64,000 nt of DNA from JBBSHE01 sp038253325 (GCA_038253325.1 JBBSHE010000013.1:3449-67448), one strand, 5' to 3'; shown: positions 33,650-42,510, counted from the stretch's first letter. Made by a program: numbers and translations. The notes: a model not told the origin generated them from the sequence alone.

Positions 33650-34642
33650 TCAATAGGAGGGGACGAACGAGCTGACCAGCCACGTCTGGCCGGCGTGGCC
33701 GACGTTCACTTTCGTGCCGTCCCTGAAACTGAGCTCGACCGAGTCGGTGAAGCTCTCGTGGATCTCGACGCTCGTCGCCGGATTCCAGTCCGTGAGTGCC
33801 TGCCGGACGTACGTCCCGCAGGTGATGTCCTTGCTGAAGTACTTCTTGAAGATCGCGTCCGCGAGCTTGTAGGCCGCTGGGCAGTTGCCGGCCTTTGCCT
33901 GCGCGAGGAACCTCCGGGAAACGCTGATCGCCTGCTGGTATTTCGCCGGGTCCAGCGTCGGCCCGAGGGTAGGCGTAGGGATACTTGTCGATGCCGTCGC
34001 CGACGTGGGAGGATTCGCCGTTGTCGATGTGGTCGTCGACGTAGGGCTCGGTGTGGGGTTCGTGGTCGGGATGGTTACCGGCAGCGTCGTCGGTGTCTTG
34101 TCAGCATTCTTTGTGTCTCCGCCTCCGGTAAACACCACCACCGCGACGATCGCCGCGGCCGCGAGGACCAGGAGTCCGGCAATCAAGGCGATGAGCGGAC
34201 CCCTCCCCTTACCCGCCCCTCCGGGCGTCGGACCCGGCGGACCGCCGGGATAGGAACCACCGCCTCCGTAAGGCCATCCAGGCTGACCTCTTGGAGGCTG
34301 GCCGTAGCCCGGCGGCTGGCCGTAGCCGGGTGGCTGACCTGCTGGCGGCTGACCGGATGGCGGCGGCCCGTAAGGCGGCTGACCGGATGGCGGCGGCCCG
34401 TAAGGCGGCTGACCTGCTGGCGGCGGCCCGTAAGGTGGCTGACCTGCTGGCGGCGGCCCGTAAGGCGGCTGACCGGATGGCGGCGGCCCGTAAGGCGGCT
34501 GACCGGATGGCGGCGGCCCGTAAGGCGGCTGACCGGATGGTGGCGGCTGGCCGGGACCTGGTTGCTGACCGTACGGCGGTCGGTTCTCGGGCCGTTGACC
34601 GTACGAGGGTTGGCCTCCGCCGGCCCCGGGTGGCTGCGACAT
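33650..34642 (-). CDS. Proline-rich single-pass membrane protein
   Basis: 330 residues from ATG 34642 (MSQPPGAGGGQPSYG). About 140 N-terminal residues are Pro/Gly/Gln/Tyr-rich with a decapeptide repeated six times (PSGQPPYGPP-type). Then follow one membrane segment (GPLIALIAGLLVLAAAAIVAVVVF), a Thr/Pro/Ser-rich linker, and a C-terminal domain of about 100 residues with two cysteines (AGNCPAAY, DITCGTY), probably outside the cell. This layout resembles actinobacterial envelope proteins; no function is assigned. The frame is open farther upstream, but a hairpin and no start support ATG 34642. Confidence 0.75.
   Translation of the reverse strand: MSQPPGAGGGQPSYGQRPENRPPYGQQPGPGQPPPSGQPPYGPPPSGQPPYGPPPSGQPPYGPPPAGQPPYGPPPAGQPPYGPPPSGQPPYGPPPSGQPPAGQPPGYGQPPGYGQPPRGQPGWPYGGGGSYPGGPPGPTPGGAGKGRGPLIALIAGLLVLAAAAIVAVVVFTGGGDTKNADKTPTTLPVTIPTTNPTPSPTSTTTSTTANPPTSATASTSIPTPTLGPTLDPAKYQQAISVSRRFLAQAKAGNCPAAYKLADAIFKKYFSKDITCGTYVRQALTDWNPATSVEIHESFTDSVELSFRDGTKVNVGHAGQTWLVSSFVPSY
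34351..34530. repeat. Six 30-base tandem repeats in the proline-rich gene
   Basis: Six adjacent 30-base units begin at 34351, 34381, 34411, 34441, 34471 and 34501. They come in two versions that differ near the start, GACCGGATGG or GACCTGCTGG, encoding Ser or Ala in the decapeptide, plus one G-to-T change at the end of the third unit. Partial units flank both sides. The unit length keeps the frame, so the array can expand or contract without breaking the protein. Confidence 0.95.
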
Positions 34643-34762
34643 GTGGACCCCGCGAGCAGATCGAAACGAACAATGCGGAGCAAAGGCTACTCTGCGCCGG
34701 GTTCTCCGGGCGCACCCAGCGCAATCCGATGAGTGCCAGATCTCTGATGGGGGCCCCAGAAC

Positions 34763-34802
34763 GGCTGACGAAACGAGCGCAATACGGTTCGCTCCGTCAG
34801 CC
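34763..34802 (-). terminator. Hairpin after dprA
   Basis: GGCTGACG (34763-34770) and CGTCAGCC (34795-34802) pair perfectly, with inner GAGCG/CGCTC pairing after a small bulge. It lies 25 bases past the dprA stop and before the proline-rich gene, so it probably ends the leftward yraN-comM-dprA transcript. Confidence 0.65.
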
Positions 34803-34826
34803 ACTCGCGTCGGCCGCGGCCAGGGT

Positions 34827-35963
34827 CTAGCGCAGAGCGGTCGGCAGCAGCCACCACCCGCGGTCGTCGGTGCCGACGAGGTCGGCGCTCGCCAGCCGTC
34901 GCAGGTGTCGCGTGACGGTGACGCCGTCGATCCCGGTCTGTTCGGAGACCCACTGCGATGACACGGCACCGGCGGCAGGAAACGCCTCCAAGATCGTCGC
35001 GGCGACGGGGTCGAGATCGTCGCGCCAGCATCTCGTCCCCGTCTTGACCGGAGCCAGCCCGACACCGAGCGCGGACACCGACTCGAGCACCTCCGCGGCG
35101 TCGGTCACCAAGACGGCACCGTCCCTGATCAGCTCGTGTACACCGCCCGAGCTCGCCGAGGTCGTCGGTCCCGGCACACCCATCAGCTCGCGACCGAGCT
35201 CGAGCGCCCATCGCGCAGTACTGAGCGCACCGCTGCGCAGGGCCGCTTCGACCACCACGGTGCCGGCCGACAAGGCCGCGATGATTCGGTTGCGGCCGAG
35301 GAAGCGGCTCCTGGTGGAGCAACCACCGATCGGCGTCTCGCTCACCAGCAGCCCCTCGCGTCCAATCAGCTCGAGAAGCATCGTGTTGCCCTTCGGATAC
35401 AGCTGGTCGACACCGCCGGCGAGTACCGCGACGGTGTGTCCGTGGACCGCGAGAGCGCCGCGGTGACCGGCAGCGTCGATCCCGTACGCCCCACCCGACA
35501 CCACCGCGAAACCATGCTCCGCGCATCCCGCGGCGAGCTCACCAGCAACGAACCGCCCGTAGCCGGTCGACGACCGCGATCCGACGATCGAGATTGCCTG
35601 GGCGGTGACCGCTGCGAGATCGAGGGGACCACGGACCCAGAGACCCAGCGGGGAGCCACCACGACGCTCCCGGGCGGCGACCTGGTCGAGGTCGTCCAAC
35701 GATGGCGGCCATTCGCGATCGCCAGGACACACGAATCGGAACCCGCGCCGCGCGGCGACGGCGAGCTCGTCATCGGGCGCACGTGCACCGAGCCTCGAGC
35801 GCCACTCCTTCCACGGTGCGTCGTCCGTGGTGCTGTCGGAGATCGCGCGGAGCGCGGAGCTCGGGCCCGTCGTCTTGACAAGCGTCCCGATCCGGACGTC
35901 GCCGGGCTCGGCGACCCGCCCCAGCGCGACCCGGGCCAGCCGCTCGCGCGGGTCGGTCGTCAT
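34827..35963 (-). CDS. dprA: DNA-processing protein DprA
   Basis: 378 residues from ATG 35963, overlapping the comM stop by four bases (ATGA). The Rossmann core shows SIVGSRSSTGYG, VSGGAYGIDAAGHRGAL, GGVDQLYPKGN and FLGRNRIIAALSAGTVVVEA, the usual DprA/Smf motifs. A C-terminal winged-helix segment (ATILEAFPAAGAVSSQWVSEQTG) follows. It protects incoming single strands and loads RecA during transformation in known systems. Confidence 0.92.
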   Translation of the reverse strand: MTTDPRERLARVALGRVAEPGDVRIGTLVKTTGPSSALRAISDSTTDDAPWKEWRSRLGARAPDDELAVAARRGFRFVCPGDREWPPSLDDLDQVAARERRGGSPLGLWVRGPLDLAAVTAQAISIVGSRSSTGYGRFVAGELAAGCAEHGFAVVSGGAYGIDAAGHRGALAVHGHTVAVLAGGVDQLYPKGNTMLLELIGREGLLVSETPIGGCSTRSRFLGRNRIIAALSAGTVVVEAALRSGALSTARWALELGRELMGVPGPTTSASSGGVHELIRDGAVLVTDAAEVLESVSALGVGLAPVKTGTRCWRDDLDPVAATILEAFPAAGAVSSQWVSEQTGIDGVTVTRHLRRLASADLVGTDDRGWWLLPTALR

Positions 35964-37531
35964 GTCGCCTGCCCGCGCGACGCACCGAGCACCCCGTCGG
36001 TGCGGAGCCACAGCGCGTGCCTCACGTCGTCGATCGTCGGCACATCGTGTCCACCAAGGTCGGCCAGCGTCCATGCGACCCGGGCTACCCGATCCGATCC
36101 GCGCCCGGTGAGAAAGCGAGCCAGCCGCTGGTCCTCCAGCAACGTGTTGAGTGAGGCGGGGAGTGCCCAGCGCCGACGCAGCTCGGCACCGGGAACCTCG
36201 GCGTTACGGCGCCACGGCGTCCCGTCGAAACGTTTCGCCTGCCGGTCCCGTGCCTCGCACACGCGTTGGCGTACGACAGCACTCGACTCCGATGGCTCGG
36301 CGACGGCATCCAATGCCCAGCGTTGGACGGGATGCAATGTGTGAGCGATGTCGATCCGGTCCCGGATGGGTCCGGAGATGCGCGCGTTGTACTTCCTCCG
36401 GTCGTTCGGCACGCACTCGCACTCGGCAGCGTCCCCGTAGTAGTTTCCGCACTTGCACCCGTTCGCGGCGAGCACGAGCTGGAAGTTCGCCGGGAAGCGC
36501 GCGCTGCTCTCAGCCCGGCCGATCGAGACCACCCCGCTCTCCAGCGGTTGCCGCAATGCGTCGAGGACGGGCGATCGGAACTCCGGAGCCTCGTCGAGGA
36601 ACAGGACACCGCGGTGGGCCAGCGAGATGGAGCCCGGACGCACCACGCGGGACCCACCGCCGATGATCGAGTGAACGGTGTCCATGTGATGCGGGTGCAG
36701 GAACGGCGGCCGACGGACCAGCGGGTCGGCACCAAGCACCCCAGCCACCGAATGCACCTGGCTGACCTCCATCGACTCGTCGAGTGACAGGTCGGGGAGC
36801 AGACCCGGAATCCGTTCGGCGAGCATCGTCTTGCCGGCGCCGGGCGGCCCCTCGAGGAACAAGTGATGGCCACCGGCCGCGGCGACCTCGATGCACCAAC
36901 GGCCCTCCGGCTGCCCGCGCACGTCGGCGAGGTCGAGATGGTCGAATGCTCCAGGCGTGACGCGGGCAAACGTCGCCGACACGTCCAGCGGCGGCACCGG
37001 CGGGTCGTCAGGCGGCGGCTCACCGACCAGGATCGCCACGCACTCGCGAAGTGATCGGACGCCGATCACGTCGATACCGCCGACGACGGTCGCCTCGGGG
37101 ACATTCGCCTCGGGCACGATCATCCGTGCGAGTCCGGCACCCGCAGCGGCGATCGTCGCCGGCAACACACCTGGAACCGCCCGGAGCCGACCGTTGAGCG
37201 CCAGCTCACCGAGCGCGACGGTGCCGTCCAGCGGCTGAGCAGGCAGATGACCCGCCGCGACCAGTACGGCGAGCGCGATCGCCAGGTCATAGTGCGACCC
37301 GACTTTGCGCAGAGCGGCGGGATACATCGCCACCGTGAGGCGCCGGGTGGGCCACTCCTTGCCGCTGTTGACGACCGCCGCTCGACATCGGTCGCGTGCC
37401 TCCGACACGCAGGCGTCCGGGAGCCCGCTCAGGCTCCATCCGGGAATGCCGTTGCTGATGTCGGCCTCAACACTCACCAGCCTGCCGATGACGCCGTCGA
37501 GCGCGACGGACTTGACCGCGGACGTCGCCAT
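35960..37531 (-). CDS. comM: ComM/YifB family AAA ATPase (Mg-chelatase-like)
   Basis: 523 residues from ATG 37531 (MATSAVKSVALDGVIG). The N-terminal Lon-protease-like fold is marked by VEADISNGIPGWSLSGLPD. The AAA domain has Walker A GPPGAGKTM, Walker B GVLFLDEAPEF and a Cys-rich insert (NGCKCGNYYGDAAECEC). In Vibrio and others ComM is a helicase for branch migration in transformation. It sits between yraN and dprA, as in many bacteria. Confidence 0.9.
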   Translation of the reverse strand: MATSAVKSVALDGVIGRLVSVEADISNGIPGWSLSGLPDACVSEARDRCRAAVVNSGKEWPTRRLTVAMYPAALRKVGSHYDLAIALAVLVAAGHLPAQPLDGTVALGELALNGRLRAVPGVLPATIAAAGAGLARMIVPEANVPEATVVGGIDVIGVRSLRECVAILVGEPPPDDPPVPPLDVSATFARVTPGAFDHLDLADVRGQPEGRWCIEVAAAGGHHLFLEGPPGAGKTMLAERIPGLLPDLSLDESMEVSQVHSVAGVLGADPLVRRPPFLHPHHMDTVHSIIGGGSRVVRPGSISLAHRGVLFLDEAPEFRSPVLDALRQPLESGVVSIGRAESSARFPANFQLVLAANGCKCGNYYGDAAECECVPNDRRKYNARISGPIRDRIDIAHTLHPVQRWALDAVAEPSESSAVVRQRVCEARDRQAKRFDGTPWRRNAEVPGAELRRRWALPASLNTLLEDQRLARFLTGRGSDRVARVAWTLADLGGHDVPTIDDVRHALWLRTDGVLGASRGQAT

Positions 37532-37535
37532 CTCG

Positions 37536-37904
37536 TCAGGCCACGCCCCGGAAGTGCTCGATCTGCGGCGCTGCATCGAGCGGCGCCAGGACCGAGATGA
37601 CATCGATGCGGATCAGGCTCGGGCGGACCTGGTTCAGCTCCCGCCAAGCCGCCGACAAACGGTAAAGGCGGGCGGCCTTCTGCGGGGTGATCGCCTCGAG
37701 CGGGGCACCATAACCCAGCGACCGCCGGGTCTTGACCTCGCAGACGACGATCGTCGTCCGGTCGAGCGCAACGATGTCGATCTCACCGCCCGGACATCGC
37801 CAGTTGCGGTCGAGGATCGACCAGCCGAGTCGGATCAGGTAGTCGGCGGCGAGCGACTCGCCGAGCTCGCCGAGGGCCTTGCGATGGGCGTGGGTGGCTG
37901 CCAT
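37536..37904 (-). CDS. yraN: YraN family protein (UPF0102, endonuclease-like)
   Basis: 122 residues. The restriction-endonuclease-like fold shows LGESLAADYLIRLGWSILDRNWR, GEIDIVALDRTTIVVCEVKTR, with a D...EVK type active site. Its biological role is not settled in the family. It starts the yraN-comM-dprA cluster and is separated from comM by four bases. Confidence 0.88.
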   Translation of the reverse strand: MAATHAHRKALGELGESLAADYLIRLGWSILDRNWRCPGGEIDIVALDRTTIVVCEVKTRRSLGYGAPLEAITPQKAARLYRLSAAWRELNQVRPSLIRIDVISVLAPLDAAPQIEHFRGVA

Positions 37905-37992
37905 GTTCGGACAGCGTCGTCGCCACCAGATTGTCTCGCCACCAAGACCGGCGGCTGTGGAAAGGCCGGCCGCGGCGTGGGGATAACCGGCG

Positions 37993-38301
37993 TCAGTCCT
38001 TCGGCAGGTCGATGTCGCTCTTCGAGAGCTCCTCGATGTTCACGTCCTTGAACGTGACCACCTTGACGTTCTTGGCGAACCGAGCGGGCCGGTACATGTC
38101 CCACACCCAGGCGTCGGACATCGTGACCTCGAAGTACGCGTCGCCGGCCTCTGCGCGTACCTTCAGGTCGACGGAGTTGCACAGGTAGAACCGGCGGTCG
38201 GTCTCGACGACGTACTTGAAGATCTCGACCACGTCGCGGTACTCGCGGTAGAGCTTCAGCTCCATGTCGGTCTCGTACTTCTCGAGGTCCTCAGCGCTCA
38301 T
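37993..38301 (-). CDS. DUF2469 family protein
   Basis: 102 residues, full length. The characteristic run is MSAEDLEKYETDMELKLYRE then YKYVVETDRRFYLCNS-like sequence (IFKYVVETDRRFYLCN). It is a conserved actinobacterial protein of unknown function nearly always encoded next to rnhB, as here, directly after the rnhB stop. Confidence 0.9.
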   Translation of the reverse strand: MSAEDLEKYETDMELKLYREYRDVVEIFKYVVETDRRFYLCNSVDLKVRAEAGDAYFEVTMSDAWVWDMYRPARFAKNVKVVTFKDVNIEELSKSDIDLPKD

Positions 38302-39042
38302 TCAGCCATACTCCCTGTTCCAGTCGTCCCATCCGGGACCCGATCCGGCATCGTCCGGTGAAGTCGGGTCGTCATCGTTTGCCCCGTTGATATCCACGCG
38401 GCGCACGTTGACGAACCGGCGCCGGTGCTGCGGGCACGGGCCGAACCGTTCGAGCGCCACGGCGTGCTCCGGGGTGACGTACCCCTTGTGGGTGGCGAAG
38501 TCGTACGCCGGGAACGTCCCGTGGAGATCGGTCATGATGGCATCGCGGGTCACCTTGGCGACGATCGACGCAGCCGCGATGCAACCGGCGACGCGGTCAC
38601 CCTTCCATACCGCCAGGCCGGGGACGCCGATCCCATCGACCGGGAACCCGTCGGTCAACGCGTACGACGGGCGGACGTCGAGACGTGCCAGCGCCCGGCG
38701 CAGCGCCTCCACATTCGCGACATGCATCCCGAGCCGGTCGCACTCGGCCGCCTCGATCACGACCGCGGACCATGCGACCGCGCGCCGCTTGATGTACTCG
38801 AAGCACCGTTCACGTGCCGGCGCCGTGAGCAGCTTCGAGTCCGCCAGGCCGGGGATGTGCCCTGCGCGCCCGGCCTGCAAGATCGCCGCACCTGCGACCA
38901 GCGGTCCGGCGCAGGCTCCTCGGCCAGCCTCGTCGACGCCGGCGATGGGCGCCAGACCGACCCTGCTGAGTGCCCGCTCGTAGCCGTACAGTCCGGCGTC
39001 GCGGCGGACGGTCAGTGCCCTCGGTGCCGGCATGGGTGTCAC
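38302..39042 (-). CDS. rnhB: Ribonuclease HII
   Basis: 246 residues from GTG 39042 (ATG 39033 is a close alternative). The active-site motif is IAGVDEAGRGACAGPLVAGA; further acidic residues are in LADSKLL and YALTDG. It removes RNA from RNA-DNA hybrids and single ribonucleotides. The lepB stop directly precedes the start (TGAGTG). Confidence 0.93.
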   Translation of the reverse strand: MTPMPAPRALTVRRDAGLYGYERALSRVGLAPIAGVDEAGRGACAGPLVAGAAILQAGRAGHIPGLADSKLLTAPARERCFEYIKRRAVAWSAVVIEAAECDRLGMHVANVEALRRALARLDVRPSYALTDGFPVDGIGVPGLAVWKGDRVAGCIAAASIVAKVTRDAIMTDLHGTFPAYDFATHKGYVTPEHAVALERFGPCPQHRRRFVNVRRVDINGANDDDPTSPDDAGSGPGWDDWNREYG

Positions 39043-39813
39043 TCAGCCACCCGGTGGCTGCCGAATGATCGCGTGCGGTGGAGGGGGCGTCCCGGGCGGG
39101 ATCTTGTTGAACCCGTCCGGGATTCGCAGGATCTTCCGGTCCGACCATGGCCAGATGACCGCGATCGCGCGGCCCGTCGCGAGGTCGGTCGGGATGAACG
39201 CGGCATCGGGGTTGGCCGGGTCAAGATGCCGAGACGAGTCGCCGGACAGGTAGCGGTTGTCACCGAGTACGAAGATCCGATGCGCCGGTACGACCACGTC
39301 GAACCGGGTGTTGTCGGCAGGTCCGCCCGGCTGCGCGAGGTACGGCTCGGCCACTGGATGCCCGTTGATCACCAGCGCTCCCGTCGGCGAGCAGCAGACG
39401 ACGCGGTCGCCGGGCAGACCGATGAGTCGTTTCACCAGGTAGCCGTGGCCGGAGTTGGAAAGGACGCCGACGAACTCGAATACCTTGCGGATGGGGCCGG
39501 GCTTTTTCGGCTGCTCCTGCGACGACAGCCAACCGCCCGGGTCCTCGAAGACGACAACCTCGCCGCGGTCCAGCCCGGACAGCCGTGAGACCAGCAGCCG
39601 GTCGCCGACCTCGATCGTCGGGACCATCGAGCGGGACGGGACGAAGAAGGCCTGCACCACGAACGCCCGAAGCAGCGCGGTGGCGACCAGTGCCACGACG
39701 ACGACGATGACGAGCTCGCGTGCGGCGCGCCGCGTCGTCGACGGCGTGGGTCCCACCGGTGCGCCGGCGTCGGCGTCGACCGTGGTGCCCGCGTCGCCCT
39801 CAGCGGACGTCAT
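39043..39813 (-). CDS. lepB: Signal peptidase I (second copy)
   Basis: 256 residues from ATG 39813. The N-terminal membrane segment is ELVIVVVVALVATALLRAFVV, the Ser motif FFVPSRSMVPT has catalytic Ser62, and GYLVKRLIGLPGD has Lys128. The C-terminal box VLGDNRYLSGDSS is intact. It cleaves signal peptides from exported proteins. It overlaps the end of an upstream, clearly different lepB by 14 bases, so the two are tandem paralogues. Confidence 0.9.
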   Translation of the reverse strand: MTSAEGDAGTTVDADAGAPVGPTPSTTRRAARELVIVVVVALVATALLRAFVVQAFFVPSRSMVPTIEVGDRLLVSRLSGLDRGEVVVFEDPGGWLSSQEQPKKPGPIRKVFEFVGVLSNSGHGYLVKRLIGLPGDRVVCCSPTGALVINGHPVAEPYLAQPGGPADNTRFDVVVPAHRIFVLGDNRYLSGDSSRHLDPANPDAAFIPTDLATGRAIAVIWPWSDRKILRIPDGFNKIPPGTPPPPHAIIRQPPGG

Positions 39814-40681
39814 CGCGGGCCGTGTTCCGGGCACGCAGACGGCGCAGCAAGGGAGGCACCGCCAGCAGCGCCAGGCCGGGTGGCGTCGTGACACTGATGA
39901 ACGATGCGGCCCGGTCGAGAGCCGGGTTGTCGAACGTACCCGGCCGGTGGATGAACGCGAACCGGTCGATCGGCCACATCACGACGAAGACCTTGCCGAC
40001 GACGTCGCTGTCGGGGATGTACCCGCCGCCCGGGTCGCCCGTGTGCGCACGAGAGTCCGCCGAGTCTTGACGGTTGTCACCCATCACCCACAGGTGTCCT
40101 GGCGGCACCACGACGCGGAACTTGGAGTCACACGAACGGCGGGCCAAGGTCACGTACGACTTTTCCTCCAGCGGTTGGCCGTTGACCTCGAGGACGCCCG
40201 TCGTCGTGCACGCAACCGTGTCGCCACCGACTCCGATCACGCGCTTGACGAGGTGACCGCCGGTCGGGAAGAGCCCGACCTTTCCGAGCACCTTGGTGAC
40301 CAGGTTGGTCGGGTTCGCGGCATCCTCTTCCGCCAGCCAGTGTGCCGGGTCGTCGAACACGACGATGTCACCACGATGGATGTCTCCGAACCAATACGAC
40401 CACTTCTCGACCAGAATCCGGTCGTTGACGTGGAGCGTGTCCCGCATCGAGCCGGACGGGATGTAGAACGCCTGGACGAAGAACGTCTTGACGATCAGCG
40501 CCAAGATGAGCGCCAATCCGACGAGCAGGATGCTCTCCTGCCAGGCCGGCATCCGGCGCCGCGGTAGCCGGCGCGATCCCGGCCGCACGGGTGGCCGGGC
40601 GGACGTCACGACACCGGTGGGTTCGGCAGTCGAGCTGCCGTCGACCTCAGCGCCGACGTCGTACGACGAGTCCCGAGTCAC
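39800..40681 (-). CDS. lepB: Signal peptidase I (first copy)
   Basis: 293 residues from GTG 40681. A longer cytoplasmic N-terminus precedes ILLVGLALILALIVKTFFV. The active site is AFYIPSGSMRDTL with Ser78 and GGHLVKRVIGVGGD with Lys146; the box VMGDNRQDSADSRAH follows. A hydrophobic C-terminal stretch (PGLALLAVPPLL) may be a second membrane segment. It lies downstream of rplS, the usual place for lepB. Confidence 0.92.
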   Translation of the reverse strand: MTRDSSYDVGAEVDGSSTAEPTGVVTSARPPVRPGSRRLPRRRMPAWQESILLVGLALILALIVKTFFVQAFYIPSGSMRDTLHVNDRILVEKWSYWFGDIHRGDIVVFDDPAHWLAEEDAANPTNLVTKVLGKVGLFPTGGHLVKRVIGVGGDTVACTTTGVLEVNGQPLEEKSYVTLARRSCDSKFRVVVPPGHLWVMGDNRQDSADSRAHTGDPGGGYIPDSDVVGKVFVVMWPIDRFAFIHRPGTFDNPALDRAASFISVTTPPGLALLAVPPLLRRLRARNTARDDVR

Positions 40682-40704
40682 CTCGCGAGCCTACCTTCAG
40701 GGGT

Positions 40705-41067
40705 TCACCGGGCCGCGTGCGATTCGCGCTTTTCCTTGATCTTTGCTGCCTTGCCTCGCAGATTGCGCAGGTAGTAGAGCTTCGCCCGGCGGACGTCACC
40801 GCGGGTGACGACTTCGACCCGGTCGATGATCGGCGTGTTGAACGGGAACGTACGCTCGACGCCGACTCCGAAGCTGACCTTGCGCACCGTGAACGTACGA
40901 CCGACGCCGGCACCCTGTTGTCGGATGCACACACCTTGAAAGACCTGGATCCGGGAACGGTTGCCTTCGACCACGCGGACGTGGACCTTGACGGTGTCAC
41001 CAGGGCGGAAATCGGGGATGTCATCGCGAATCGAGCTCGCAGCGAGCGCATCGAGGGGATGGGACAT
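40705..41067 (-). CDS. rplS: 50S ribosomal protein L19
   Basis: 120 residues from ATG 41067 (MSHPLDALAASSIRDDIP). Conserved regions are FRPGDTVKVHVRVVEGNRSRIQ, FQGVCIRQQGAGVGRTFTVRK and VTRGDVRRAKLYYLRNLRGKAAKI. It sits at the interface with 16S rRNA. A 219-base leader separates it from trmD and contains a hairpin. Confidence 0.95.
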   Translation of the reverse strand: MSHPLDALAASSIRDDIPDFRPGDTVKVHVRVVEGNRSRIQVFQGVCIRQQGAGVGRTFTVRKVSFGVGVERTFPFNTPIIDRVEVVTRGDVRRAKLYYLRNLRGKAAKIKEKRESHAAR

Positions 41068-41160
41068 GGCCGTCGCTTCCTTGTCGGTGCCACCGGTCAC
41101 CCACGTGTCTGTGAAGTGTCGCGTGTCGCGCGGCACCCAGAGTCGCTCGATCCCCTGTGG

Positions 41161-41192
41161 CAGATCCGGCTTGCCCGTCGCACGGGCATCTG
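41161..41192 (-). promoter_or_regulatory. Hairpin in the rplS leader
   Basis: TGCCCGT-CGC-ACGGGCA forms a perfect 7-base stem (41172-41188), with outer CAGAT and ATCTG arms around it. It lies about 95 bases before the rplS start and 93 bases after the trmD stop. It may be a terminator of trmD or a regulatory structure of the L19 leader; the sequence alone does not decide. Confidence 0.45.
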
Positions 41193-41285
41193 ATGGTGGC
41201 GCGCCAGCGGTTCAGTTTGCCACACGGGCGCGGCGGCCACGAAATCGTCGGCGACCGCTCAGCTCTCGTCGGCACGAGCCCGGCG

Positions 41286-41993
41286 CTATCGGTCCTCGAG
41301 CAGATCCGGCCGGCGTTGCCGGGTCCGCTCGAGAGCCTGCTCCGCGCGCCAGCGGGCGATCCGCCCGTGGTCTCCCGAGAGCAGGATCTCGGGGACCGAG
41401 AGCCCACGCCAGACCGGCGGTTTGGTGTAGACGGGGTGATCCAGCGTGCTGCCCTGGTGCGACTCCTCGTTGAGGGAGTCCGGGTTGCCGACGAATCCGG
41501 GAACCAGGCGCACGACCGCTTCGATGATCGCCATCGCCGCGACCTCGCCGCCGTTGAGCACGAAGTCCCCGAGGCTGATCTCCTCAACGGGCATCCGGGT
41601 CGCGGCCTCGACGACGACCCGCTCGTCGATGCCCTCGTAACGGCCGCAGGCGAACACCAGATGTCCTCGAGTCGCCAACCGGACAGCCGTGGCCTGGTCG
41701 AACCGGCGACCGGCCGGGCTCGTGACGATCAATGTCGGGGGTGCGCGGTCGCCGGTCACGACGGCGTCACTCACGATGTCGTCGAGCGCCTCCCCCCACG
41801 GTTCGGGCCTCATCACCATTCCGGCACCGCCACCATAGGGCGTGTCGTCGACGGTCCGGTGGCGGTCGTGCGTCCAATCCCGGAGGTCGTGCACGCGTAG
41901 GTCGACCAGCCCGGTCGCGCGGGCTCTTCCCAAGAGCGACAGGTTCAGGGGCGCGAGGTAGTCGGGAAAGATCGAGACCACGTCGATTCGCAC
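41286..41993 (-). CDS. trmD: tRNA (guanine37-N1)-methyltransferase
   Basis: 235 residues from GTG 41993 (VRIDVVSIFPDYLAPL). The SPOUT trefoil-knot signature is LVFACGRYEGIDERV and EISLGDFVLNGGEVAAM; TPYGGGAGMVM and the C-terminal VWRGLSVPEILLSGDH are also present. It methylates G37 to prevent frameshifting. It starts four bases after rimM ends. Confidence 0.95.
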   Translation of the reverse strand: MRIDVVSIFPDYLAPLNLSLLGRARATGLVDLRVHDLRDWTHDRHRTVDDTPYGGGAGMVMRPEPWGEALDDIVSDAVVTGDRAPPTLIVTSPAGRRFDQATAVRLATRGHLVFACGRYEGIDERVVVEAATRMPVEEISLGDFVLNGGEVAAMAIIEAVVRLVPGFVGNPDSLNEESHQGSTLDHPVYTKPPVWRGLSVPEILLSGDHGRIARWRAEQALERTRQRRPDLLEDR

Positions 41994-41997
41994 GGGC

Positions 41998-42510
41998 TCA
42001 GCTTCCGTCGGCCGAGTCGAGCAGCCCCGGGCGTTCCACGACCGAGACCCGTCCAGCGCCGAGGTCGACATTCGGGACCAGTTCGGTGACGAAGGGAACC
42101 AGATGCTCTGTGCCGTTCAGATCGCGGATCGCCAGCAGGTCCTGGCCCGGAAGATGCAGTACCTCGGCGACCTCGCCGAGCGGCGCCCCCGCCTCCGTGT
42201 ACGCCGCCAGCCCCACCAGCTGATGGTCGTAGTACTCCGCCGGGTCGTCCGGGTGCTCGTCGGCGGGGACATCGATCACGAGCATCAGTCCACGCAGGTC
42301 CTCGGCCGCTGTGCGGGTGGACACGTCCTCGAACGTGATCAACAGGCGCGAGCTGTGCCATCTGACTTCGGCGACGGTCAGCGTGCCCTGGTCGGTGTCG
42401 AACGACGACCCGACGACGAACCGGCGATCGGGCTCGTCGGTTCGCACGTCGACGACGACGTCTCCGTGGATCCCGTGTGCCCGGGTGATCTTGCCGACGA
42501 CGACCTCCAC
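41998..42510 (-). CDS. rimM: Ribosome maturation factor RimM
   Basis: 170 residues from GTG 42510 (VEVVVGKITRAHGIHGDVVV). The N-terminal beta-barrel is followed by the PRC-barrel domain (EYYDHQLVGLAAYTEAGAPLG, then VPFVTELVPNVDL). It assists maturation of the 30S head. It belongs to the rpsP-khpA-rimM-trmD operon. Confidence 0.93.
   Translation of the reverse strand: MEVVVGKITRAHGIHGDVVVDVRTDEPDRRFVVGSSFDTDQGTLTVAEVRWHSSRLLITFEDVSTRTAAEDLRGLMLVIDVPADEHPDDPAEYYDHQLVGLAAYTEAGAPLGEVAEVLHLPGQDLLAIRDLNGTEHLVPFVTELVPNVDLGAGRVSVVERPGLLDSADGS

Noticed and set aside
34351..34530. Regular 30-base repeats that could be taken for a CRISPR array
   Set aside because: The units are directly adjacent without unique spacers and encode a decapeptide in frame with a membrane protein.
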